Of a stretch of 64,000 nt of DNA, positions 38,044 through 49,570 are shown one piece after another. The stretch is from positions 1,166,387,249 to 1,166,451,248 of the forward strand of contig OY856409.1 of the NCBI GenBank assembly GCA_963693085.1, given 5' to 3'. Every line of letters starts with the position of its first letter. Positions within the stretch are counted from its first letter, which is position 1. The notes below the pieces were generated by a model, which ran no database searches, was not told where the DNA came from, and was given only the letters and a program-made list of their open reading frames with translations. The DNA is from Alisma plantago-aquatica (lineage: Eukaryota > Streptophyta > Magnoliopsida > Alismatales > Alismataceae). A program made the translations under genes and the position numbers.

Positions 38044-40866
38044 TGTAACATACCAAATTCTGGAATTTTGGCTTTTGACCCTCTTTCCCATCTTTTCCTT
38101 TCATTTCTATCCTTATTGGCCTTTCTATTTAATTAGTAGAATTTATAGTGGTTTAGTGAACATTTATTCACTAATTATACCAATGGAAGGGTTTATGCAC
38201 AAATATCTCAGTGAAAGCTTAATTACCATATTTCAGTGCTCTAAACCTTAATATAACTTTTTGATGTGATTTAAAAACATAAAATATTCCACATAACTCA
38301 TTTTATTGGTAATATGAAGATAAGAAACTTAATTGGATGAACAATTTAGATAATGGGTCGTTAATGGGCCATATGACATATCTCATAAAAAAGTCTCAAA
38401 ATAGGAAACAGTCTCAAAATAGGAAATAGTCTAAAATAGGAAACAAACTTCAAATTTGAAATCTACGTATCAAAATTTGCCTACATGTCAAATTTCATCT
38501 AATTTGGACAATCTTGAAATATGGGGATAAGTTTAGGAGAGAGAAAATGAGTAAAAGGCATAGGTAATGAATAATGTGATTATATAGCTCCAAAATATGG
38601 AAATAATGGCAATTCATATTCTACACATCAAAGATTACTTATGGATGAAGTTTGGTTCGATTTGGATGTTTTTGTGCAAGTTTTGCAATTTTAGGTACAT
38701 TCTGGACTTTTATGCAATTTACCCAATTGGGAGGTTTTCTTTGCAAATTATCACCAAAATTTTAATCCTTATATATTCCCTTACCATTCAAGATATTTTG
38801 ATCCATGGGGCACCTAGTTGCACCTTGGTTTGAAGGTGTTTCTTTCCAAGGGCATTATAGGGATTACCCTCTTTATAAATGAACTTTTCTTTAAAAGCTA
38901 TCAACCAATGGGGTTATTTCTTTGTTTGAAGGACGTTGGGGATTTCCTAGAAGTCTCTAGGGACTCTTAGGACTGACCTTTGGTATGCAAGAAAAGTCTA
39001 TGAGCTATCCTCTTGCATGGTCATGAAGCCTTAGCCTAAGGACACATGGAAAGTCACAGACACCTCATGCCTGCCCCCTTCTTTATAAAGCCATGCCTAC
39101 CCCTTCCCACCTCCCAATCCAAGAAGCAATCCTATCCTTCTCTTTCCCACAGCTTAGAGCATCATCCCTTCTATATTTTGCCACAAATTTGCTGCCCCAA
39201 GGTAAAATAGGGTGCCTACCTTGGTGAAGAAGGCTCCCAGGGTTCCAAATTTCTCTATTTAGGATTTCTTAAGCTCCTCCTTGGTGATTTTGACCAAAAC
39301 TAGTAAGAATCCTCCTTTCCTTCCATGTTTTCATGTTGTTAGTATTCCTCTCACCTTGTTCTAGGTCATAACCATGACCTTGCAGGTAAAACTCCACCTA
39401 GAACCCTAAAACGTCTCATCTCCATGCTCTCTTGCTAGGGTTTGCACCTATAAAGTGGAGAAGGTGATCTTTGCTCAAGAAAGGAGCTTGGCTTGGAGAA
39501 ACCAGACCTTCTAATCTCAATATATTTTCTATTTTTACCTTCTTACCTTCCTATAGGCAAGTTTGGTTAACCCCCTTCTCATATATTTCTTAGTAGATGC
39601 TTAAAACTCATGCTTCTATGTTTAAAATCGATGATTTCCATCTCTTTTTACCATGTTCTTCTAGGGTTTTGGTTTCTTGCTATTTTACCTTCTCTATAAG
39701 ATCTAGTTTGGTTACCTATGTAACTTCAAACCTGATCTTGGTTCAAATGGTGTTTTCTCCCTCTCCCTCTCTCTTCATTTATCTCGATCGGTTTGATGAT
39801 GTGGCAATTTCCTATTGGTCAGTATTGAAAAATTCATATCTTCTAAATTGATTATCCAAATTTGACAAATAAATATGTTTTGGAATTGGAAAATTAATCT
39901 CTCTTTGATAAAAATATTTTCAATGTCTGATTTCATAGTTTGATGAAGGGTGATTTTTGTAAAACGAATTAAATGCATAAAATCCATAAAAATTACATCT
40001 TAATCATCATAACTCAATTAACACAAAAATATGTTTTCTTGATCAGGAGAACTTAATAAGTTTATTGGTGATGTTTTAAGAGTCTAAATCTGATTTTTTT
40101 CTAAAAAGGTCTAAAATTAGGGTTTATATACATTAATGTGCACTATGTACTCAAATACACGTTAATACATTGAAAATAGGCAAAGTGGAACTTGGACTCA
40201 ATTAAAGTGGTGAAAGTTAGTAATTGATATCAGTAAGAGAGGTATGTATAATCCATATTTATGTATGTGCAATCCGTATTTATGTATGTGCATTCCTTAC
40301 ACCCTATGTTGGGATAATTGCAGCCAAATCCTATATCTCCCTAATGAGGCTTAAATGAACCCTAGATCTTCTATTCTTGAATCATAATGTTGTTCATGCC
40401 TCAAATTAGATTATAATTTCTTCTTGTTTGGGTCTTATACCCCACTTCCATGCTTATTGAATATTATGACTACTCTTGTCATGACTACTTTTTTAGCATG
40501 TAGATTTATGTTCTATTTAATTTAAAGTAGTGGTACTTATGTACAACCACCCACAGAGAGCATGTAAATAATCACCCTGGGGAATGTCTTATTCTCCCCA
40601 TAATATTGTAGGTGACTGGGAATGTCTTATTCTCCCCTCACCTAAGGTTAGAAGTCTAGTAGGTGCCTCAACCCTACTTAGTTAGGTAGAGATAATTATC
40701 TTACATGCAAATCCTTTTTATTATATTTGCTAATGGCAAGCTTCTTTGATATATAGCCTCATACTCTTGTTATCTTCATCATATGATGAACCCTAGCATG
40801 TTTTTATTTGCTTTACTTATCTTGATATCCTTGACTAGTTTTGTGACACGTACTTTTCTTCCCTTT
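38044..40866 (+). repeat. Left arm: 3'-truncated LTR, plus orientation
   Basis: This arm matches the right LTR in reverse complement from its TG start to the sequence GTACTTTTCTTCCCTTT, where homology stops abruptly and integrase sequence begins. It carries a TATAAAG box at 39084. Short frames within it are noncoding. Confidence 0.85.
39084..39090 (+). promoter_or_regulatory. TATA box in left inverted LTR
   Basis: TATAAAG lies in the context CTTCTTTATAAAGCCATGCC. The mirror copy is at about 43169-43175 on the minus strand. If both were active they would point toward each other and produce RNA able to fold back on itself. Confidence 0.5.
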
Positions 40867-41006
40867 TCACCGACATCATCCCAATGCAAAGGTGAACGAC
40901 ATGGTCTACCATAGAGAGCTTCAAAAGGTGGCATACCAATACTAGATTGGTAGCTATTGTTGTAAGCAAACTCAACTAATGGCAGATATCGATCCCATGC
41001 ACTTTT
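40867..41006 (-). pseudogene. Integrase fragment (Ty3/gypsy), minus strand
   Basis: About 46 codons are open on the minus strand and encode the end of the integrase core of a chromodomain-type gypsy element. The segment begins KSAWDRYLPLVEFAYNN and continues with IGMPPFEALYGRPCRSP. No stop interrupts it. It is the only coding trace between the two inverted LTRs. On the minus strand it follows the LTR's terminal CA directly, without PBS, gag, protease or RT. Its fresh appearance, compared with the host element around it, suggests that the palindromic element inserted later. Confidence 0.85.
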
Positions 41007-44000
41007 TGTAAAGGAGTGAAATCACCCCTTTACTAAAAAATTTAAGAATTGACATCCATTCCAAACACTCTCAGAGGTATGATGGAATGGGCATAAATTT
41101 TCCAAATTTATTAAACATTGGTATACAAAAGGCCATTAGAAAGCAGTGGAATAAAAAATAACTAACTATATTCAATTTTGATAAAAGGTTTACAAAGATA
41201 CATCAAATTCTCCCATTAGGGTTTACATCAAGACACACAATCAGGATCTAGATAGAGGGAAGTCTAGACTACTACAATCTTGTCTCCAAGCAACATCTCC
41301 ATCAACCAAGTCCAAGATAAAAGCTAAGATATTCCTTGTCTTATCCATCACCTTAACACCTGGGTGGTTGGGAAGGCACCCAGCAAAAAGGGAAAGGGAA
41401 GAAAAGTATGTGTCACAAAACTAGTCAAGGATATCAAGATAAGTAAAGCAAATAAAAATAGGCTAGGGTTCATCATATGATGAAGAGAACAAGAGTATGA
41501 GGCTATATATCAAAGAAGCTTGCCATTAACAAATATAATAAAAAGGATTTGCATGTAAGATAATTATTTCTACCTAACTAAGTAGGGTTCAAGCACCTAC
41601 TGGACCTCTAACCTTAGGTGAGGGGAGAATAAGACATTCCCAGTCACCTACAATATTATGGGGAGAATAAGACATTCCCCATGGTGATTATTTACATGCC
41701 CCCTGTGGGTGGTTGTACATAAGTACCTCTACTTTAAATTAAATAGAACATAAATCCACATGCTAAAAAAGTAGTCATGGAAAGAGTAGTTATAATATTC
41801 AATAAGCATGGCAATGGGGTATAAGACCCAAACAAGAAGAAATTATAATCTAATTTGAGGCATGAATAACATTATGATTCAAGAATAGAAGATTTAGGGT
41901 TCATTTAAGCCTCATTAGGGAAATATAGGATTTGGCTGCAATTATCCCAACATAGGGTGTAAGGAATGCACAAACATAAATAGGGATTGCACATACATAA
42001 ATATGGATTGCACATACCTCTCTTACTGATATCAATTACTAACTTTCACCACTTTAATTGAGTCCAAGTTCCACTTTGCCTATTTTCAATGTATTAACAT
42101 GTATTAGAGTACATAGTGCACATTAATGTATAGAAACCCTAATTTTAGACCTTTTTAGAAAAAAAATCAGATTTAAACTCTTAAAACATCACTAATAAAC
42201 TTATTAAGTTCTCCTGATCAAGAAAACATATTTTTATGTTAATTGAGTTATGATGATTAAGATGTAATTTTTATGGATTTTATGCATTAAATTCGTTTTA
42301 CGAAAATCACCCTTCGTCAAACTATGAAATCAGACCTTGAAAATATTTTTATCAGATAGATATTAATTTTTAAATTCCAAAACATATTTATTTGTCAAAT
42401 TTGGATAAGTGGTTTAGAAGATATGAATTTTTCAATACTGACCAATAGGAAATTGCCACATCATCAAACCGATCGAGATAAATGAAGAGAGAGGGAGAGG
42501 GAGAAAACACAATTTGACCCAAGATCAGGTTTGAAGTTACATATGTAACCAAACTAGATCTTCTAGAGAAGGTAAAATAGCAAGAAACCAAAACCCTAGT
42601 AGAACATGGTAAAAAGAGATGGAAATCATCGATTTTAAACAGAAGCATGAGTTTTAAGCATGTACTAAGCAATATATGAGAAGGGGGTTAACCAAACTTT
42701 CCTCTAGGAAGGTAATAAGGTCCAAACAAAAAAAATATTAAGATTAGAAGATATGGTTGCTCCAAGCCAAGCTCCTTTCTTGAGCAAAGATCACCTTCTC
42801 CACTTTAGAGGTGCAAATCCTAGCAAAAGAGCATGGAGATGAGATGTTTTAGGGTTCTAGGTGGAGTTTTACCATGGAAGGTCATGGTTCCGACCTGGAA
42901 GAAGGTGGGAGGAATACTAACAGTATGAAAACAGGTAAGGAAAGGAGGATTCTTACTAGTTTTGGTCAAAATCACCAAGGAGGAGCTTAAGAAATCCTAA
43001 ATAGAGAAATTTGGAACCCTAGGTGCCTTCTTCACCAAGGTAGGCACCCTCTTTTACCTAGGGACAGCAACTTCATGGCAAAATATAGAAGGGATGATGC
43101 TCTAAGTTGTGGGAAATAGAAGGATAGTATTGCTTCTTGGATTGGGAGGTGGGAAGGGGTAGGCATGGCTTTATAAAGAAGGGGGCAAGCATGAGGTGTC
43201 TATGTGACTTTCCATGTGTCCTTAGGCTAAGGCTTCATGGCCATGCAAAAGGACAGCTCATAGACTCTTCTTGCATACCAAATGTCAGTCCTAAGAGTCC
43301 CTAGAGACTTCTAGGCCATCCCCACCGTCCTTCAAATAAAGAAATAACCCCATTGGTTAATAGCTTTTAAAGATAAATTTATTTATAAAGAGGGTAATCC
43401 CTATAATGCCCTTGGAGAGAAACACCTTCAAACCAAGGTGCAACCATGTGCCCTATGGTTCAAAATATCGTGAATGGTAAGGGAATATATAAGGATTAAA
43501 ATTCAGGTGATAATTTGCAAAGAAAACCTCCCAATTGGGTAAATTTCATAAAAGTCCAAAATGTACCTAAAATTGCAAAACTTGCACAAACAACATCCAA
43601 ATCGAACCAAACTTCATCCACAAGTTATCTTTGATGTCTAGAATATGAATTGCCATTATTTACATATTTTGAAGCTATATAATCACATTACTCATTACTT
43701 ATGCCTTTTACTAATTTTCTCTCTCCTAAACTTATCCTAATATTTCATGGTTGTCCAAATTAGATGAAATTTGACATGTAGGCTAATTTTGATATGTAGA
43801 TTTTGAATTTGAAGTGTGTTTCCTATTTTGAGACTGTTTCCTATTTTGAGACCTCTTTTTATGAGATATGTCATATGGCCCATTAACGACCCATTATCTA
43901 AATTGTTCATCCAATTAAGTTTCTTATCTTCATATTACCACTAAAATGAGTTATGTGGCATATTTTTTTGTTTTCAAATCACATCAAAAAGTTAGATTAA

Positions 44001-44202
44001 GGTTTAGAGCACTTAATTATGACAATTAAGCTTTCACCGATATTTGTGCATAAACCCTTCCATTGGTATAATTAGTGAATAAATGTTCACTAAACCACTA
44101 TAAACTCCACTAATTAAATAGAAAGGCCAATAAGGATAGAAATGAAAGGAAAAGATGGGAAAGAGGGTCAAAAGCCAAAATTCCAGAATTTGGTATGTTA
44201 CA
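41007..44202 (-). repeat. Right arm: complete LTR, minus orientation
   Basis: This 3196-bp LTR starts TGTAACATACC at 44202 and ends TTTCACTCCTTTACA at 41007 (minus-strand reading). Its ends match the family-B solo LTR at 11916-14923. It carries a TATA box at about 43169-43175. Its end near 41007 adjoins the integrase fragment. Confidence 0.82.
43169..43175 (-). promoter_or_regulatory. TATA box in right inverted LTR
   Basis: TATAAAG on the minus strand is the mirror image of the box at 39084. Confidence 0.5.
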
Positions 44203-44357
44203 AAGGGATTATGATGATTCTTGACAGAAGGGTCAAGAAGTTGAAGAAGAAAGACATAGTTCTTGTGAAAGTTCTCTGGCATCATCGTGGCATTGAAGAA
44301 GCCACATGGGATCTAGAGGAAGAGATGAGGAGGAAGTACCCTTCCCTTTTCTCTTGA
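44203..44357 (+). pseudogene. Chromodomain remainder of internal copy 2
   Basis: This continues the integrase cut at 38043. It reads IMILDRRVKKLKKKDIVLVK and later EEATWDLEEEMRRKYPSLFS, then a stop. It is the chromodomain, and it is open and without nonsense changes, unlike the rest of the gene. It is joined to the preceding EDISYVEG across the 6.2-kb insert. Copy 1 has the same domain uninterrupted at 28690-28855. Confidence 0.88.
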
Positions 44358-44380
44358 GATTTTGGGGACGAAATCCTTTT

Positions 44381-44390
44381 TAGGGGTTGA
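44381..44390 (+). other. Polypurine-tract-like site before third LTR
   Basis: TAGGGGTTGA lies 4 bases before the LTR start, identical to the site at 28881. Confidence 0.6.
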
Positions 44391-45306
44391 TAATTATAAC
44401 ATCCCTGATCTGGGTTATGGACTAACCCTAGAAGTTTTTTTTAAGTAAGTTATTTACAAACTTTTTTTAATCTTATGAATAGTAATTAAGACTCTTTGTG
44501 AAGTTTATTTTTGAGTTTGAGCTTATTTGCAAACTATTTGTGTGTTAGATGATAATCTGAGTGTAAAAGTGTAATTTACCCAAGATGAGGGGTCATATTA
44601 CAAAATGTCACATGTTTAATGTACCTTAAGTTTTCAAACATCATAATAGAGAAAATAATGCTAAGTGGTGGCTTGTGGAAAGCTTAAATTCCAAGTTATA
44701 ACTTGTTTGAATAATGCTAGTGCTTTGTGCACCAATTTTGGTACAAATTGTAATACACCCAAAATGTAGGGTTGATGTGCAAATTACCACTTATAGAATG
44801 TCTCTACTCCTTCCTAGTATTATATAGAGGAGAGAGAAAGAAGGAGACACCATGTTTGAAACATCTTAGAGTGGTAGCATTCTTGGTGATGAAAAGACCA
44901 AGGAAGATGTATAGTTGAAATCTTTATATGAGTAATATCGAGTTGTAAACTTGATATGGGAGTGCCTATCGGCCAAGGAGAAATAAAGGGAGTCTCCTAT
45001 CAGTTTGTTGACTCTTGGAAAAGGCTATGACGGGCTAAACACCTCAAGGAAATCATATGTATTAGTTTACATCTTTCCTTAGAAAAGTGTATCAGTTTGT
45101 AATATAAAGTGTTGTTGAGATGGAATATCTTGCTCAACAAGATAACTAAGGGCCGAGATATTATCCATAGATTATCTCCAAGGGTTTTTGCATGTCAAGA
45201 TAAATATAGTGCATGCATGTACACGTGTCAACCATGCATGAACACATGACACATAGTATCTTAAGGTGATGACACCTCATATTCATTCTTCTTCATGAAC
45301 TACAAC

Positions 45307-45314
45307 TATAAATA
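45307..45314 (+). promoter_or_regulatory. LTR TATA box (third LTR)
   Basis: TATAAATA lies in the same conserved context as at 20495 and 29804. Confidence 0.6.
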
Positions 45315-45444
45315 CCATTCCCTTCACCTATTAGTAGAATTTTCGAATCTTACCACCATCCTTTCCTTAAGTATTATTCATACCATATTAGTATCGTGCA
45401 TAAGTGAAGAACAGTCAAGTTTAGAGCCTTGGTAGTGGCCATAG

Positions 45445-47560
45445 AGAAGGGATATCGACCTAGTAACGTGATATCATCCTAGCAAGGTGATATCGGCCAC
45501 AAGTGGTGAAGATATCATGCATAGTGCTAAGGAGCTCAAGTCTTGGACCTTGGATAAGCTCATATTAAACCTTGGAAATGTGAAAATTTGGAGCTTGGAG
45601 CTTGGAAGTTGTTCTTGAGGCGGGTTATATAACTTGAATCCAACTATGTTATTATTCACCTTCAATATTGTTGAACTTGTTGATCTACTTTCAATTTTGA
45701 ATTCCTTTGATTAATTGATGTTCCTATGAGTTCCAAAAGTTGTTAGGATTTATTGTCCATGAACTAGTATAGTAAGAACAATAGTCTAGAGGTTGATGAT
45801 GGTGACATCATCATGGTACAACTCGATATAGGGTTGAAGTACCTTAAACCTGATATGAAACCCAAGATGATGGGTAATTTGATATAGTGTTGAGTGATAT
45901 CTCATGAATGACATGAGTGATATCTGTATACACCTTATACATGATATAACATCAAATCCATAACCTCATGGTGTTAATTATACACTCTAAATTGATATGG
46001 TGTCAATTGTACACTCTAAACTGATATGGTGTCAATTGTACACTCTAAATCGATATAGTGTTGAAACCCTAGAGGATGAAATGAAACCTGGCATGATTTT
46101 GAACCCAAAACCCTATCATTTTGTGTAAAGGGTTGTTTATGAAAGAGGTCAACCAGATATCCATCTTGTCATTCAAATATATGGTATAACTAATTCCTTG
46201 AAGGTATAAAAGGATATGAGCATAATGGTCTATCCAATATGCTAACACGATATGTTAACCAATATGGTAACCCGATATACCAATCCAATATGGTAACTTG
46301 ATATGGTATTGAGTATATACTACTAAAATGATACCATGATGAAGCACCTACCCTATTCCTGACATGGTGCACATCTTGTGGATGCTATGGTATCAAGTTT
46401 ACCCTTATACCCGATATGAGGACAAGCATTCACCTCATACATGATATGAAGCTAAGTATCTCTACCTTGAGATGATAAACTTTAAATGCTAGCCAACCCG
46501 ATATGGGTACATGTTATGGAAATAAGAATATACCCTAAACACGATATGGTATCAAGTATACCCTTATACCCGATATGAGGACAAGCATTCATCTCATACA
46601 CGATATGAAGCTAAGTATCTCTATCTTGAGATGATAAACTTTAAATGTTAGCCAACCCGATATTAGAGTTGTAAATGGGTACAGGTAGACCCGCGGACCC
46701 GCAAATTCGAACCCTTAAAAAACCCGTCACTGGTTAATTTCTTATACCCGCATACCCTTGGACCCGTATACCCTTGGACCCGCATATAAGCGGGTCCAAT
46801 AATGGGTATGCTTGGACCCAGACCCTCTAGACCCATGTACCCGCTATACATAAGTAACTACTTAAATAACATGTTATATATATAATACTTTACTAGTCTA
46901 ATTAATATAATTCTTGAGATTATATCCTACTCTAACCACAATAAGGTTGAGACTAGTCATATCATAAAGAATTAACAATTCTAGTTTCAATAATGAACAT
47001 TATATGTAAACTTAAAAATCAAAATGTCTACTCATTTACATTACTTTCTACATAAGTTAAATATTATGACGATGACTACAAATATGTAAACAATTAACTC
47101 AATTAATGTTAATGTATAAAATATAGCATTGTCTAATATAACTATTGCATGTTAACATGCTATATAATAACAATATCTAGTTGTCTTAAAATATATAGAG
47201 CATAGTCATTTCTCTTACATAAATAATATGATGTTTTATAGAATCGCTTACTCGCATACCCGCTGTAATTGTGGGTACGAGTATTGTGCGGGTCCAGGTT
47301 TTTTATTATGCAGGTCTAGAACCAGAACCGGACCCGCTAAACTAGATGGGTATGGATATGAGTATGGCCATACCCACACCGTACCCGCACCGATTACACC
47401 CCTAGCCGATATGGGTACACATTATGGAAATAGGGGATATACCCTAAACACGATATGGTGATATGGCTATACCATATGCCCGATATGGATACATGATATG
47501 ATGATAAGGTTGTATCTCAAGCATGATATGGTAGCATAGATACACCTTGATACCCGATAT
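45445..47560 (+). repeat. GATAT motif array, LTR 3, split by an hAT-like insert
   Basis: This is the same CCGATATGG-type array as in the other two LTRs. The insert at 46664-47404 interrupts one of the CCGATAT motifs. Confidence 0.72.
46664..47404. mobile_element. Non-autonomous hAT-like element
   Basis: A 741-bp insert begins TAGAGTTGTAAATGGGTAC and ends TTACACCCCTA, imperfect terminal inverted repeats of the TAGGGGTGTAA type seen in many plant hAT elements. It is flanked by an 8-bp duplication with one mismatch (CCCGATAT at 46656-46663, GCCGATAT at 47405-47412). Next to each end lie many ACCCGC/GCGGGT and GGGTAC subterminal motifs in opposite orientation. There is no transposase sequence. 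The TSD length and end sequence support hAT; I cannot name the family. Confidence 0.8.
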
Positions 47561-48741
47561 GATGGGAATACCTCAATCCAATATACTTGATTGAGTGATA
47601 CATGTTATGTTTGTATCAAATGCAACATTAAGATGTAATGAGTTTAATACAATTTGATAATTGTGAGCTAATGTACCTTAAGAGGAGAATTGAGCCAACT
47701 TAATAAAAGCATGGTGCAATCAACATCCTAGTGAGGATGAAGAGAGAAACTAATACTTGAAAGTTAACCATGCAATGAACATATGTCGATACTCCTAGTA
47801 TGAATGGAATATGAATTAGGGTTTTACCTTTTATGATGTGATCTTGAAACCCTAATTGGTTAACAAAGGTAAATCTTAACCCTAATAATGGGTGATGAAA
47901 TGATTTTGAAACCCTAATCGGTTAAAGGAAATCCTAACCCTAATAATGGGAAGGTTGCAACCTCTTATGACGCATGGTGATGACATGTATTTGATATTGT
48001 TGTTATCATGAAATACTAACCATGCAGGTATCATGAGGTGATGAGCATAGCTAAGTAAGAGATATGATGCTTATATGATACAGATTTAATGGGCTTTGTG
48101 AACTATGTGAATTATTTGTGCAACAAGTATAATGTATACCTCGGTCTGATGACTTAAAGGTAATGGTTACCTGATAAGTAGTAACAATACTCAGTGATGA
48201 ACTAAGGGTTTGAATACCCAAGTATGATGATGATAAGAGATTAAGATCCTAAGTGTTATATGTGTTCCAAAGATCATGAAAGTACTTGATAAATATATTA
48301 TACCTTTCTTTGTAGCATTTGATATAATTCTTGCTTGTAACTTGATTGATGCTAAAAGGTATTGTAATACACTTACTAAATCAAGTGGAATTTCATCATG
48401 TAGTTTCCCAGACCGTAGATCCATTCAGTGTCAGGATTTACTGAATGGTGAAATGAGTTTAACTCGGTATACATATTATTGAATATGTAATTTTAGTTAT
48501 ATTGGGGTTGTTCAGTGGACTTTCCAACCAAACCAGGGGTTGCTCAGTGGACTCCCCAACTAAACCATGATCTCTTAGTGAACTTCCTGATGAAAAATGA
48601 TCCGAGAAAGCTCAGTAGTCTTCTCCCAAAGAGAGTACATGCGGTGGTTGTAACTCTATAGCAAAGATACCAGTAAACCCTGGTAAGCTAATTGTAGTAG
48701 ACATAAGATGTCCTTCCAGTTATCTCATACTGATCAAGACA

Positions 48742-49032
48742 TGTAACATCCTAGGATTTGAGGCCTCGGATAACATGATCTTAAAAGGAATGATTTGACT
48801 ACCCATATCACCAAGGTGCACCTCCTTTTCCGGGATCCCATCACTAAAGAACTCCATAGTTAAGCGTGCTCAGCTTGGAGTAGTACTAGGATGGGTGACC
48901 AGTCGGGAAGTTGACCCTGGCTTGCGCATGAGTGTGGACAAAGCGTGCAGTTAAGGCTAGTGGTGGTCTGTGGGGGCAGTCTTCATTCCTGAAACTCTAC
49001 TAGAGCCTTGGGCAGTGGGCCCAGACGTTACA
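48742..49032 (+). repeat. Cassandra 5' LTR
   Basis: This 291-bp LTR starts TGTAACATCCTAGGATTTG and ends GACGTTACA. It includes a 5S-like region from about 48832 to 48915. Confidence 0.92.
48859..48900 (+). promoter_or_regulatory. 5S-type internal Pol III promoter in Cassandra 5' LTR
   Basis: Box A-like AGTTAAGCGTGCTC, then an intermediate and box C region reading AGTAGTACTAGGATGGGTGA, spaced as in plant 5S rRNA genes. The GGGATCCCATCA stretch just upstream is also 5S-like. This is not a 5S gene: the flanks depart from 5S at both ends. Confidence 0.8.
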
Positions 49033-49034
49033 AT

Positions 49035-49047
49035 TGGTATCAAAGCC
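49035..49047 (+). other. Cassandra primer-binding site
   Basis: TGGTATCAAAGCC begins 2 bases after the LTR end and is Met-tRNA-like. Confidence 0.8.
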
Positions 49048-49278
49048 ATAACCCCTCCAGTAGGTGGGGCCCACATGGGCATGTGGCATGCCAGTCTTGA
49101 GCCCTGCGGTCCAGGCAAGTTGGAAAGGGCTATCTGTAGAGACAAGATGGAGCCGCCCTTGTGCTGGTAGCTGTGGACGGGAGATGGGTGTCCATGGGCC
49201 ATTGTGGGTCTGCACTGAAATGGGGTCAGATTATGAGGCCATATAGTTAAACCTTGACAAGGATGTCAGGAGTCTAAG

Positions 49279-49287
49279 TGGGGGAGA
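49279..49287 (+). other. Cassandra polypurine tract
   Basis: GTGGGGGAG lies immediately before the second LTR. Confidence 0.75.
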
Positions 49288-49288
49288 T

Positions 49289-49570
49289 TGTAACATCCCA
49301 GGATTTGAGGCCTCGGATAACATGATCTTAAAAGGAATGATTTGACTACCCATATCACCAAGGTGCACCTCCTTTTCTGGGAGCCCATCACTAAGGAACT
49401 CCATAGTTAAGTGTGCTCAGCTTTGAGTAGTACTAGGATGGGTGACCAATCGGGAAGTTGACCTTGGCTTGCGCATGAGTGTGGACAAAGCACACTAGTG
49501 GTGGTCTGTGGGGCCAGTCGTCATTCCTGAAACTCTACTAGAGCCTTGGGCAGTGGGCCCGGGTGTTACA
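49289..49570 (+). repeat. Cassandra 3' LTR
   Basis: This 282-bp LTR starts TGTAACATCCCAGGATTTG and ends GGTGTTACA. Its box A reads AGTTAAGTGTGC, one base from the 5' LTR version. It lacks about 9 bases present in the 5' LTR near the AAAGC stretch. Confidence 0.92.

Larger units (their letters stand above)
38044..44202. mobile_element. 6.2-kb palindromic retroelement: two inverted LTRs around an integrase fragment
   Basis: This insert begins TGTAACATACCAAATTC and ends with its reverse complement, GGTATGTTACA. It is flanked by a 5-bp duplication with one mismatch (AAGGA at 38039-38043, AAGGG at 44203-44207). The left arm (38044-40866) and right arm (41393-44202) are inverted copies of about 2.8 kb, nearly identical where I compared them. 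The right part, 41007-44202 on the minus strand, is a full 3196-bp LTR with TG start and CA end. The left arm is the same LTR on the plus strand, lacking its last few hundred bases. Between them lies 140 bp of integrase. Both outer ends are therefore LTR start (U3) ends, unlike a normal LTR element. Confidence 0.85.
48742..49570 (+). mobile_element. Cassandra TRIM retrotransposon, complete
   Basis: This 829-bp element is flanked by the 5-bp TSD AGACA (48737-48741 and 49571-49575). It consists of two LTRs (48742-49032 and 49289-49570), a Met-type PBS, a noncoding interior of 256 bp and a PPT. Both LTRs carry 5S rRNA-derived sequence, the defining mark of Cassandra, which is thought to be transcribed by RNA polymerase III. 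It encodes no protein, so it must use the enzymes of other elements. It sits inside the third LTR of the composite, in the same orientation. Short frames on both strands across it are chance. Confidence 0.93.

Noticed and set aside
38018..38833. Frames in the left arm of the palindromic element
   Set aside because: They lie in LTR sequence, have no domain, and are mirrored as broken frames in the right arm.
38044..44202. Classifying the palindromic insert as a DNA transposon with long terminal inverted repeats
   Set aside because: Its arms end TG...CA, match a solo LTR (11916-14923), contain an LTR-type promoter and enclose integrase sequence, with a 5-bp TSD as in gypsy integration.
48832..48915. 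5S rRNA gene
   Set aside because: The 5S-like core is inside a TG...CA LTR that recurs 547 bp later with a PBS and PPT between, and the 5S ends are not conserved. It is Cassandra, not a functional 5S gene.
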